From contig CM057009.1 of assembly GCA_029891345.1 (NCBI GenBank), forward strand, positions 309,631,666 through 309,695,665: 64,000 nt of DNA. The letters are read 5' to 3'. A program made the translations under genes and the position numbers. Of this stretch, positions 46,020 to 56,351 are shown piece by piece; within the stretch, counting starts at the first letter, position 1; each line of letters starts with the position of its first letter. The DNA comes from Dryococelus australis. Its lineage: Eukaryota > Arthropoda > Insecta > Phasmatodea > Phasmatidae. Under the pieces are notes generated by a model. The model worked only from the letters and a program-made list of their open reading frames with translations. It had not been told where the DNA came from and searched no databases.

Positions 46020-46690
46020 AATAACTTCTTATCCATTTAAATTGCATATATTAAAATGAGCTATAACAGTATTACCTAAATAGCAAATATGGCAGGAATC
46101 GGTTGTATAGTTACCGAGATATAACGTAAAAATGATATATTTCATGTTGAACTATCTTTCAAAATGGCAGATAGTTATTTTTATCGTTTTATCAAATTAA
46201 TGTTTCTATCACGCACTGCCAACGCAAAAAATTTAGTTTCAGTTGGCTATAGTGTTCCCAAGATATAATGTAAAAGCTTTATTATTCGATTTGACTATTT
46301 TCCAAAATGGCACACCAATAAAATTATAGGTTTCTAAATTAAATGCTTACATAATGTACTGTCAACGTACCAAATTTGGTTTCAATCGGTTAAATAATTC
46401 TCGAGGTATACTGGAAATGTATAATTTATTCAATTCTTCCAAAATTGCAGATTAATAGTATTATCGGCTTCTAAATGCAATGCTTAAATCACGAGCTATC
46501 GAAGTACCAAATTTGTTTCAAATTGATAAAATGGTTCTTGAGATATAATGTAAAAGATTTATTTGTAAATTATTTGCAATATTTAAAAAAATGGCGTACC
46601 AAATTTGTTTTAAATCGGTAAAATAGTACTCGAGATATAATGTAACATATCAGTTTTTCCAATTGGCACTATCTTCCACAATAGCAGACC
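46020..46690. repeat. Tandem repeat, period about 140 bp, five units
   Basis: The landmark GAGATATAA(T/C)GTAAAA recurs at 46116, 46260, 46403, 46540 and 46632 (last interval 92). Each unit has CAAAATGGCA(G/C)A, TACCAAATTTGGTTTCAATCGG-like and GTTCTCGAGATATA phrases. Confidence 0.8.
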
Positions 46691-47001
46691 AATAAGATCA
46701 TCGTTTTATGATTTTAATGTTATTTTTCTTCGGAAAGTGGGCTAAAAAATAAAAAAGTAATTTTGATAAATTTACCTTGCTTACTCTTTTTCCCAATAAC
46801 ATTGGGATATAATTGAATAGTTATCCCGAATAGGGATCTAACACACACAAAAAAAGAGAAAGTTGCAATTATAGCGGAATTATGATCGATCCATAGCACA
46901 TCACAATACCACTGTTGCACACAGGCAATAATGCTATCCCAAGGAGTATATTTTGGTTTTCGAAGTTGGCATTCTGGGAATGCAGATCTAACTACAGCAA
47001 G

Positions 47002-48744
47002 ATGGCTGACGAGGAGACGTTGCTGCTTAGTGGTAGTGCGGAAAAGCAATTTAATAAAGTACTTAGGAGAAAGATGCGGCTGTCAAAATGGAAGAACAAC
47101 AAGAATAAAGCTTTGAGAAATGCTGGCAAGCCATATAGAAACAGGAAAGGGACGTTTGTACCAGGGAAATGTGCATCTGAAAAGGTGGGTGGAATAGTGA
47201 TCTAACCTAACAAAATAAGTCAACATTTTTATTATACGAAAAATGTAACGTTCTGCACAATCTGCTACAAATTCCGTGAAAAGGTCACAGCCTATTTTCA
47301 TTAATAGCTGTAGCAGTTTCAGAAGATTTGCCTAAAACCACAATAATGTTATGCTACTCATAATGAAATATGGTAGTAAAACAATTTGCTGGATTCGCCA
47401 AATAAATAAGCAGAGTGTCCTGTATCGAGGGAAAGAGTATTTGATATAATAATAATACATTTTTGTTGGTGACCTGGCTCTACTGCTAAAACTAGTCTTT
47501 AATGGTTTGTATTAAACATGATTTGGCAAATTCAACACCATCAACAAAAGGTGAGTTTATTTGTTTCAGGTTACCGTGTGCCGCTGTATGTACGAATGCG
47601 ACAAGATTTCCAAAGATATGAAGACAAAGTTATTTCAAGATTTCTGCAAACGATCATATAATGAACAGTCTGCGTTTTTAGTCCAATGCCGTATGGCACT
47701 GGAAGACGTAAAACGAAGAAATGTAGCGGAAGATATCTCCCGGAGGCAGACAACTTTCAAATACCACCTTCTTGTAAATGGCAAATCATACATTGTGTGC
47801 AAGAAAACTATGCTCAATGTTTTTTTCATATTTCCTCTCGACGTGTGCAAACGCTTCAGACAAAAATGAAATTTAACCTTGACATATCTTACAAAAGAGG
47901 GACACATCATAATCGTCCATGTGCTATGTCCTTTGATGTCAAAGAACTGGTAAGGGATCATATCAGCTCTATGTCTGCTCAAGAGAGTCACTATTCATGA
48001 TCCACCTCCAGCAAGCTTTATCTTAGTTCAGAGCTGAATGTGGAAGGAATGTATGATCTTTTCAAGGAAAGTCATCCTAGTATTAAATGCTCGCGTACTT
48101 TGTATAGGAACATATTCAGAAGTTAAGTCAAGCTTAGATTTGGTCCTCCACGATCAGACTCTTGTTCATATTGTGATAAACTTTACATTCATCAAGTAGC
48201 AGATGAGACCGAAGATGTGCAGAAGAGGATTAGTTCGCTAAGTACACTTCATCGCAGAAACTGAGACTGCTTATAATAAAGTTCTTCACGAGGATGTTGT
48301 AATGTCACAATCTAACACCACATATGTTGTACTTTGCACAGATATGCAACAGGTATTGTTCTGTCCAAATTTTCATCATCGCTCTATGTTTTATGAAAGG
48401 CAGATCTCTACTTATAACCAATGTGCCCACAACATGGGAACTGAAAAACCATTCATGTTTGTGTGGAATGAGTCGATGGCAAAACGTGGTTCTTATGAAG
48501 TTACTTCATATGCATTCTGAAATACATTGAACTGCATTTTGAACCACTCAAAGTAGGAGGGATCAGGAAATTATTTGTTTGGTCAGATCGTTGTATCGTA
48601 CGAAACAATAACTGGCGGTGTATTGCTCTATATCATTATCTGATTGTGAAGAAATATTTCACAACCATTGACCAGAAGTTCTTAGTCAGTGGCCACAGTT
48701 TTCTTCCCTGCGATACGGACTTTGCTCCTTACGTCTCGAAAGTG
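47002..48744 (+). pseudogene. DUF7869-like transposase gene, broken
   Basis: Exon 1 (47002-47184) starts MADEETLLLSGSAEKQFNKV and ends at a donor AAG|GTGGGT. Exon 2 starts after TTGTTTCAG at 47570 (phase 0) with VTVCRCMYECDKISKDMKTK. A frameshift near 47860 moves the frame to one reading FDVKELVRDHISSMSAQESH, then TGA at 47998. That TGA stands where an Arg would be expected (CGA to TGA, CpG decay). More stops follow at 48124 and 48262. 48302-48520 reads LCTDMQQVLFCPNFHHRSMF ... WNESMAKRGSYEVTSY, and 48525-48744 reads KLFVWSDRCIVRNNNWR ... VSGHSFLPCDTDFAPY. These motifs (SDRC..NNW, GHS-PCD-DF) are typical of an insect transposon-related family listed in Pfam as DUF7869. A poly(T) tract follows directly. 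Confidence 0.75.
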
Positions 48745-48766
48745 TTTTTTTTTTTTTTTTTTTTTT
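48745..48766. repeat. Poly(T) tract of 22
   Basis: Twenty-two T directly after the conserved PCDTDFAPY end of the transposase-like gene, interrupting it before the right inverted repeat. Confidence 0.95.
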
Positions 48767-48915
48767 GCTATTGTAAACAATATATGTTTTTGTGGGTTAG
48801 ATCAGTATTCGGGGTAACTATTCATTTAGTAAACCACGGCAATATTACTGAGCGTCTCGTCACAGTTGTGGAGAGACAGAGCAAGTTTATAAAAGTAAGG
48901 AAAATCATAACAAAT

Positions 48916-49596
48916 TCAGAACCGACAGCTCTAACAGCACACCTAGAAGACTCATATACGTTGACCTTTGTTATCGGCTGCTAGACTCAACAGGACCACA
49001 TGTGATACTGAAGACAGGCGGTGAAATGCTTCAAACAGAGTAGTTATATTGAAAAATATCGTGTGGTACACGAATCCATTTTACTGAAATGATCATTAAA
49101 AATAACGGAGCAGTCATGGCTAGTCTTTGGCTACGTCGCATACTGCGGTTGTATTACTGTAGAGAAATCAACTAATAATATAGCTCATGAAAATATAACA
49201 AAGCTTAGATATAATTATGTTAAAACTTGGCATGTAATGTTACACTACAATACTGATGCAATGTAAACTACCTCAAATGATTGAAAATTTACCTTTAAGT
49301 TGAGAAAACTCCTGCATTGAAATTATTGATATGCTCTATTTGTACTAACTTAGTTACTTTTGAAAGCTTGCTTACGAAGTTCTTTCCTGCTAGCTTTGTA
49401 TACTTTCAACAACTGTAAATTTTACATTGCAAAGCACCTTACGACTTAATTCATGCGTCAATCGAGTATAACTGTGAAATTATTGTCAACCGAAATATGT
49501 TTCTAATTCGTGCATTCTTGCTGTAATTGCTATAAAGCAAATATTAATTTAATTAAATAACTGGCCACAAATTTATATTCGGAATGTTTATACGTC
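48916..49596. other. Spacer before element D
   Basis: AT-rich; nothing recognised. Confidence 0.4.
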
Positions 49597-49894
49597 AGTA
49601 GATGTATAATGGGGAAGCTGGTGCATGGGTCGGGGGTCGGGACGAGGGGACGACCACCAACTTGGATTCCGCCATTTTGGACTCCACCATCTTGGATCCG
49701 CCATGTTGATGGCCAGTATGTCATTTTAATGCTCTATTAGTCCATGTTGTTTTTCATGCTCTATCATTCATATTTTTCCAAGCATTATCATTCCATGTTG
49801 TTTACATGTCCAGATGACCTTTACCCTGACCTACTTTCGGTTACACTTCTGGTGCACTTCCGGTTCGTTGCCCGACGAATGCAATATTTATTTT

Positions 49895-50170
49895 TAGATT
49901 ACCGAGCTCGAATCTCGTACAGGGTAATTAATATTATTTAATTTTTTCTTTAATAAAACTTAATTTTTAGGGGGGAGTTCCAGAATAATAGATGTAATCT
50001 TATTTTTGGACTACTGGGTACGAATCTCGGACAGGGTCCTTAATATTATTTCATTTTTTATTTTAACAATAAATTATTTTTGAGTTGTTTTCCTGCATTG
50101 GGTAATTAATGTATTTTTTTTGCATTACCGGGTTCGAATCTCAGTCAGGGCACTTAATATTATTTTATTT
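49895..50170 (+). repeat. 113-bp tandem repeat with B-box-like motif
   Basis: AC(C/T)G(A/G)G(C/T)(T/A)CGAATCTC followed within a few bases by CAGGG occurs at 49901, 50013 and 50127, spaced 112-114 bases. GGGTTCGAATCTC at 50130 is close to the Pol III B box consensus. Each is followed by TTAATATTATTT and AT-rich sequence. More diverged relatives lie near 50508 and 50868. Inverted counterparts are at about 61009, 61130 and 61252. Confidence 0.7.
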
Positions 50171-50271
50171 TTTTATTTAATATAAATTTATTTTTGAGTT
50201 TGCCATCATGTTTTTGAGTCCTGATGACCTTGACCTTGGCCTTTTTGAATTTGATACCAAAACATAACCTC

Positions 50272-50415
50272 ACTTAACCCTTTGCACATTTAACCTTTTG
50301 TGCACTTGACCCATTAGACACTTAACACTTTGGGCACTCAACCCTTTCAACGCCTAACCCTTTTGGTATTTATACCCTTGGACACTTAACACTTTGAATT
50401 CTTAACCATTTAAAC
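50272..50415. repeat. 16-bp minisatellite, nine units
   Basis: Units such as ACTTAACCCTTTGCAC, ATTTAACCTTTTGTGC, ACTTGACCCATTAGAC and ACTTAACACTTTGGGC follow each other with exact 16-base spacing. The matching place in the right arm (60841-60890) has only about two units. Confidence 0.9.
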
Positions 50416-52120
50416 ACTTAATATTATTTTATTTTTTAAGTTTAACAAATATATATTCTCGTGTTTACTCCTACTTAGAGCAATTAGTGTAATGAAATTT
50501 TCGGACTACTGAGTTTGATTCCCAGGTGAGACACTTAATATTTATGCATTTTATAATGCACTCGCAGTAGTTTTCTGGGAAAAACGGGATATAAACTTAC
50601 GAGAGCTGCTTTGTAGTTGTTACCTGCTCGACATCACTCGCTCGACTGATGTTCACGGACTATTGCATTCTCTGATCTCGACTCATTGGTGTGGAGGGGG
50701 AATGCACTTGTATCATGTAATGATTTAATTATGCAATGATGTAACTGTGCAAGTCCATAATTGTGTAACCGTGGGATTAGCAACGAATACAAGCATAATT
50801 GGAGAATTCGACTACTCGGCAGAACACTTTATAATTTTTGAACTTGGGAAATTATTTTTGAGACTACCAGATTAGACCCCTGGTCGGAGTATTTATGTAA
50901 GTTTTGACTTAGAAATTTTTGAGAATTTACAGGAAATGCAGGTGCTTAATCACGCATCGGCTGCAGGTTCACAACTAAGAATAAGTGTTCTCTTCCGGGA
51001 AAAAATGGGAATCGCACTTACTTACGCAGTCACGCATATAGTCTCGTCGGAGAGGAAGTGAGATGTCGCACAGCCATACATTTTGACGTACCGATAGCTC
51101 AGAAGCAACTGACATCTTGACCCGTCCGCCAATGCTTCACAACCGAGTAGGAGTGGAGGGGGTAATGCGCCGGCACACATACTTCTACTTATACCCCCTG
51201 TCCCCTCTATAACCTTCAGGCATACCGGAGATCTCCGGTGTTGTGTTGCCAGGCATCGAGGCTCGGAGAGCCGACAGGACGGGAGCTCTGACGAACTGTG
51301 AGTGCATTGACGGAGAGATCGAGTCCAGGACAGAGTATGTGAAATTTTGTTTATTTTTATTTCCTAACATTTGAAGTCAAATGACATTTTCTAACCTTTG
51401 ACGTCTTCTACACTTTATTCCTTCCTACCATTTAACCAGTCATACATTTTAATATTCTCTATATTCTCGTGAAAATTAACATTTTCTTGGAGTTAGATTA
51501 TTTCTATGAGTTTATCCTTTTTAAAAAATTAGCTTTTCTTAATGTTTAAATAATGTTATTGTTGACATGTTTTGACTTTATGTTGCTATAATTTGATATG
51601 GCAGGCTGTTTAACACACCCAAACACACCTAGCATTCAAACACATACTCATGCACTAATGCACCCACACACACACAAACACATACTCATACGCAAAATCA
51701 CACACACATAAACACCAATGCATACACACACACCAATCCACACATCAAACCACACCATTCCACACACACCCATGTATACACACATACACAACGCACACAC
51801 TTTCACCTATTCCCTGCAGAACTACCAGATATATCAGAACATTGCGGAAGGAGAGCCAACAGGACAGGAAGTCTAGCAACAGGTAGGTGGATTGAAACTG
51901 AATTCGTGTCCCAATCAAGATACTTTTTATTTGTGCAATGAGACTATTTACACATCATCATATGAAAACCAACTCTCGACAAACACCGCTTACATATACC
52001 GAAGGGTATTGTCTCTCTTCTGCGTTCGAATACCGTCATGTGTTTCTCGCTCACCTTCATTCGACCAATTACACACATGCGATCCATTTACTAACTGTTG
52101 TTCGATACATTGTTTTCTAA

Positions 52121-52226
52121 TTGGCTATTTACTATATAAATGCTTCTCATTGACTACTTACTATGTCAATGCTTCTCTTTGGCTAGTTACTATGTCAATG
52201 CTTCTCATTGACCAGTTACTCAGTTC
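52121..52226. repeat. 29-bp tandem repeat, about 3.5 units
   Basis: TTGGCTATTTACTATATAAA then TGCTTCTCA starts at 52121 and related units start at 52150, 52179 and 52208. Confidence 0.85.
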
Positions 52227-52474
52227 GTTCAACTGTCAAAATACTAATTACACATATACCAACAACTACACAAATATGCAGGTATGCACATGATAATTAG
52301 CAACTACACATGAGATACTGAGAGAGACTACGTCCACTCAACATGACACCTAGCACATGACTGAAGATGGTTGTTCGCATATGTGAACCCCTATTTGTTT
52401 CTCACCTGAATTTGAGTACTGCCATCTTGCATTGACTTTCAATATAAAAGGACGAGAATTAATTTAAAAATTAT

Positions 52475-52708
52475 TCACGTCAAGTCGGAAACCATCAACC
52501 TCGCTTCGCACGCAATCTGTGATGCAAGATTCATAAAGTCATCACCTGGCAAATAATGTAGGCAAGTTTTGAACCCGACCACACACTGCGCGATACAGAG
52601 ATACGTCCATCCAGTGGAGACTGAGTTGTTTACCATAGAGCCATCACGTAACACAATGCGATGACCTTGCGCGACGGAGAACAACATGCATGCTCCGAGG
52701 ATAACCAT
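52475..52708 (-). CDS. Putative small secreted cysteine-containing protein
   Basis: From the ATG at 52708-52706 the frame encodes 77 residues: MVILGACMLFSVAQG is a plausible signal peptide core (the frame stays open ten codons further upstream, KVLLAHS, but with only a TTG start). The mature part has four cysteines in GWTYLCIAQCVVGFKTCLHY and IACEAR, spacing C-x3-C-x6-C-x16-C. It ends at TGA near the DUF-free arm boundary. I do not recognise the family. The GC content is higher than its AT-rich surroundings and the frame is clean, unlike all other frames in element D, which argues for a real or recently active gene. It could also be one exon of a longer gene or a chance frame. Confidence 0.4.
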   Translation of the reverse strand: MVILGACMLFSVAQGHRIVLRDGSMVNNSVSTGWTYLCIAQCVVGFKTCLHYLPGDDFMNLASQIACEARLMVSDLT

Positions 52709-52825
52709 CGAATGTGCAAGTAGCACTTTCCCTATCAATGTCCAACCCAGACACCATGGAACCGGGATACCAAAGTAAAGAAATATTTTCTGAAGAAGTG
52801 ATCATGTTGTCGAATCAAACTAACA

Positions 52826-53478
52826 CCGAGTCAACACCATGCAAAATATACAACCCCAGCACCTGCTACGAATACGTACGTGATGGTCTACATTGTGTGC
52901 AATATGGTATTGCATTTAAAAATGAGTTTGGAGATATTTGCAGATCGATATACTTTGAAAAATGTAGTGAGAGCACGCATTTCCGTATACAGTGGAAAGA
53001 AGTTTCATCATGCCAAACCATCAGACTAGTATCCAGCTTTGTGTGTGAAGATAGTCATTGTGCCATTTATCTCTTGTTCCGAAGCTATCATCGACCTATG
53101 TCATACCCGAAGATCCTAAGAATATCAACTACGGAGAATCTAACGATAGTAACCACCATTGTAGGCGTTTTAAGAAAGACATACTTAGCCGTTTACAGGC
53201 ATCAATTTTATGTTCCATAATATTGACAGAAATTGCTTCGAGAAGGTAGATATTCTACAAAAATAGTCACGTCAATTCGAGCCAGACTAGATAAATAATG
53301 CAGATATGTTTATTCATACACTAAGAACTACAGCATATGTACTCTACCAGCAGATATGTTAGTAGTGACTCCATCTCCAATGACTTATCCTCTAGTATCT
53401 ACAACAGCAGAACTTCCACCCTATAGGTCTGCCATGATTATCTTCAGAGACGATGATGCTCATCCATTCAAAACATAA
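52826..53478 (+). pseudogene. Unknown gene of element D, left-arm copy
   Basis: The left arm reads STCYEYVRDGLHCVQYGIAF, HFRIQWKEVSSCQTIRLVSS and SYHRPMSYPKILRISTTENL in one frame up to TAA 53220. After a shift, 53341-53478 reads LPADMLVVTPSPMTYPLVST ... AELPPYRSAMIIF and stops at TAA. The right arm encodes similar peptides over the same stretch (ACFEYAYEGLQYRITFKN; TDFRIQWKEF; LPAGMLVVTPSP; AELPPYSPAM), with different stops and shifts. Peptide similarity across frames in both arms shows a former protein-coding gene of at least 200 codons. The family is not recognised; cysteines are frequent. Confidence 0.5.
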
Positions 53479-54395
53479 AATATACCTTGATGTGTTAACT
53501 TCAGGTAAACGAAAACAAAAGTAGTAAAAAACAAATTTGTAACTGATGTTCTAATCTATGGTGTTAGACTATGGGTTGTGTTATTTATAAATCGGGAGTG
53601 TTAAACACTCACCCATCAAGAGTAAAATATATGTATAAAATAATTAATATTTTGAAAGGATATTTACATGCAAGGAGTATGTATGCAGCGATTCGAGAAC
53701 CATAGAGGTTAAGTTTATATTTATTATAAAAATTGTGTATCAAGTAAATTATTCAGAGTATTGATGTAGTGAATATTGGAAAGCAAGTATTATGCATGTA
53801 ATGAGCTGAAACCAACTACATATAAACTGTTGAAACACAGCAAATGAGAATAGAATACAACTATAGGTTTGAGAATGCACTCCTTGCCTCATATTCTGTC
53901 AAGAACACTTATAAATAGTATTTACGTATTGATTAAATAACATGATTAATTTCACCCAAAGTACACATCTTGCCATAACCAAATATAACTTCCAACTAAC
54001 ATATGTTTGATATAATGCATGACTTATATGCATATCATCTTGTAATGCCCTACAAAACAAACACTTAAACAAAATATACTGCTCCATTATCTATCTCACT
54101 ATGTCTGCATTGTCTCTCTACCAAGCTATCACAGGTCGTCAAACATCAAAGAACCACCTACCAACCATCACTCCATCAGTCTATCGTTATCTCTGGAGGG
54201 AGAACAATCATCTTGCGGTAAAGATGCAGGTCAGTGCTTTTACTAGGAAGGATACACACGTTTACAAACTGCATACTAGATATATGTAATGAAAGCATAC
54301 CGATATAAAATCTTTTTCCGAAAATTCATACACTTTAGATATGACAAATTTAACACAAGCATATATGAAATGTCTACTCTACATATCATAGAAAA
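53479..54395. other. Left arm of D, AT-rich interior
   Basis: Matches the right arm inverse (58216-59430) by words such as TAACACCATAGATTATG-like and CACTCCATCAGTCTATCGTTA. No further frame is recognised. Confidence 0.5.
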
Positions 54396-54500
54396 AATAC
54401 CACCAAAACTTACCTTATACCTCAAAAAACATGCCTTATACCACAAAAACATATTATACCTCGACAACCATACCTTACACACCTCAAAACACACCTTAAG
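54396..54500. repeat. About 22-bp tandem repeat (left arm)
   Basis: ACCTTATACCTCAAAAAACAT, GCCTTATACCACAAAAACATA and relatives follow one another. The inverse array in the right arm is at 58084-58215 (GAGGTATAAGGTATGTTTTTG). Confidence 0.75.
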
Positions 54501-56095
54501 CTTAAAAAAAGAAGATTGTCATAATTGATTTATGTTAAACAAGTAAATAACGTTTAATGTTAACCTACTTTCCCATACATTTACCATTCGTGCAAGATTT
54601 TTCAGAAGTTTCCCATTAAATCTAACTATGATACAAAACCTTGCTTCAACTCCCGTCAACAACAAGTTTTTGTATTGCTTCAAAATGCGCAAAGTTAAAA
54701 AACGAAATATATATATACAGCGATATGTCTACATAAATCTTAACTTTGGCTATTACATTTCTAGTATTACATCATATTCTTCAAATCCCTACGAAGGTGA
54801 ATATGCGTATACCGTTTTACTAACTGTGTGCTAATATTAATATATTATCTTGTAAATAATACCCAGGTCATCATACAGATTAGTTTTAAAAAATGGTAGC
54901 CAACCAACTTGCAAAAGAGATGCAGACGAGGGCAATGCTACTTCCAACATTGTCGCTAAGAATGCGTGCCGACGACAAGGCATTAGTTCCCCACTGCCCG
55001 TGCATATCACAAACACATAATAGAACTGCCCATGAGGGTAAACATACAAACCATGCAAATAGTAACTTTTCCATTTGCAATTCATAACATATCTAACAAG
55101 CTATCGCAATGCAACAAAATATACTTATATATACATTCCACCACACGCACAGACTAAAGTAAATACCTAAACATTCATCGCTTGATAACATTGTGGTCCA
55201 CCTAAACACACCAAAAAATTTACACTTTTTGTGAACATAAAAATTTATGAGGAAGAAAATATATTTTAAACCCATCCCAAGGTAATTAAACATATTATAT
55301 GAGTTATGATTCATTACTTTAAAAAAAAATAATAATTTAAAACTTTTCAAAATCTATCTCCATATATAGTTCACATACAATACATAAACAACATTTTTAA
55401 CTTAGTTACCATTCTAAGATAAATACCTGTATTCGGAAGGACATATGTTCCAACATTCTGCCAGCCCTTATCTTTACACACCCAAGATATTCAATTAATT
55501 AGAGAACATTTTCTATAAGAAATGTTATGTTAGAACCATCTCATCTACTGCACACCATTCACTTATAAATTTCACTCTAAAATTCATGTTTAATTGTAAT
55601 TTTTTGGTGCATTCATTTATTTTTTCGGACTTATATATGAATAATAATTTTTTTTTTCACACTTCCCGATATATAATTACATCATTTACAGAAACAGAGC
55701 GCTCACCATATCACCATATTATTAGTTAAATATGTCGACCAGCTTTCCCCTTTTCCCAATCATAATTTAATGTCATATCAAAAAACTATATAACCCAAAC
55801 CATTATCTATCTACCAATCGAAAATTGTTTAAAATAACTCACAATATTTTGACGTCGTATCATATCCTCTGCTATAAAAAACTGACTAATTATCTAGTTC
55901 TACATATTATACCTAGTAATATCTTAATTACATAAACAATACCTACATTCCATTCCATTGCATCATATCGGTTATAACAAACACACCCAGGACAACAAAG
56001 CAATCATATAAGCATTCCTATGAAATAGTCCAGCGAATTACTCTGACAAACCATTTCATCATGTATTAACAAAACACACATTCAATTAATACCAT

Positions 56096-56351
56096 AACTT
56101 GTTCAGTAAAACATAGTTAACTATTTGACCTTAACGAAATCGCATTCCAATAGACGATAACACCAAACCAGCATTTCGAATGTTCCAGCAGAAAAATATT
56201 ATAACCATAAATAATGGCAATCCATATCTCACCACACAACACATTTACACAATCCATACCATCCGTTCGCAATTCCCTTGACATCAAACATTTCCAGCAA
56301 AAACTAACATACCATACAAACAAGACTACCGCCCATCGAAAAAAATATGAT
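56096..56351. other. Central spacer of element D
   Basis: About 256 bp that is not repeated in inverse, bounded on both sides by ATTCAATTAATACCAT and its inverse. No feature recognised; an 89-codon minus-strand frame spans it without known domains. Confidence 0.7.

Larger units (their letters stand above)
46745..48915. mobile_element. DNA transposon-like unit with inverted repeats
   Basis: 46808-46854 (TATAATTGAATAGTTATCCC ... ) is the inverse of 48787-48831 (GTTAGATCAGTATTCGGGGT ...); weaker similarity continues outward to about 46745 and 48915. Translating either outer side gives alike peptides (VRSLFGITIQL and VRSVFGVTIHL), which simply reflects the inverted repeat. The unit encloses the broken transposase-like gene at 47002-48744. 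Target duplication not identified. Confidence 0.55.
51312..52826. other. Insertion present only in the left arm of D
   Basis: In the right arm the block TCTGACGAACTGTGGGTGG runs directly into ATTGGCACAACACTATGC; in the left arm the corresponding words are separated by about 1.5 kb. The inserted part holds a CA-rich microsatellite (about 51655-51805), a second diverged copy of the boundary block near 51850-51890 (GAGAGCCAACAGGACAGGAA), a 29-bp array (52121-52226) and a signal-peptide ORF. The repeated boundary block suggests either a duplication in the left arm or a deletion between repeats in the right arm. Confidence 0.65.
49597..56095 (+). repeat. Left arm of element D
   Basis: Inverted copy of 56352-61580. 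It contains left-only sequence at about 51312-52826 and an expanded 16-bp array (50272-50415). Identity with the other arm looks like 75-90 percent by eye, varying along the arm. Confidence 0.8.

Noticed and set aside
48646..48984. 112-codon frame continuing past the poly(T) tract
   Set aside because: Its first part is the transposase-like gene; the part after the poly(T) is the right inverted repeat read as protein and has a counterpart on the opposite strand at 46720-47049.
51655..51805. CRISPR-like array of spaced repeats
   Set aside because: It is a CA-rich microsatellite without fixed spacers, in eukaryotic DNA.
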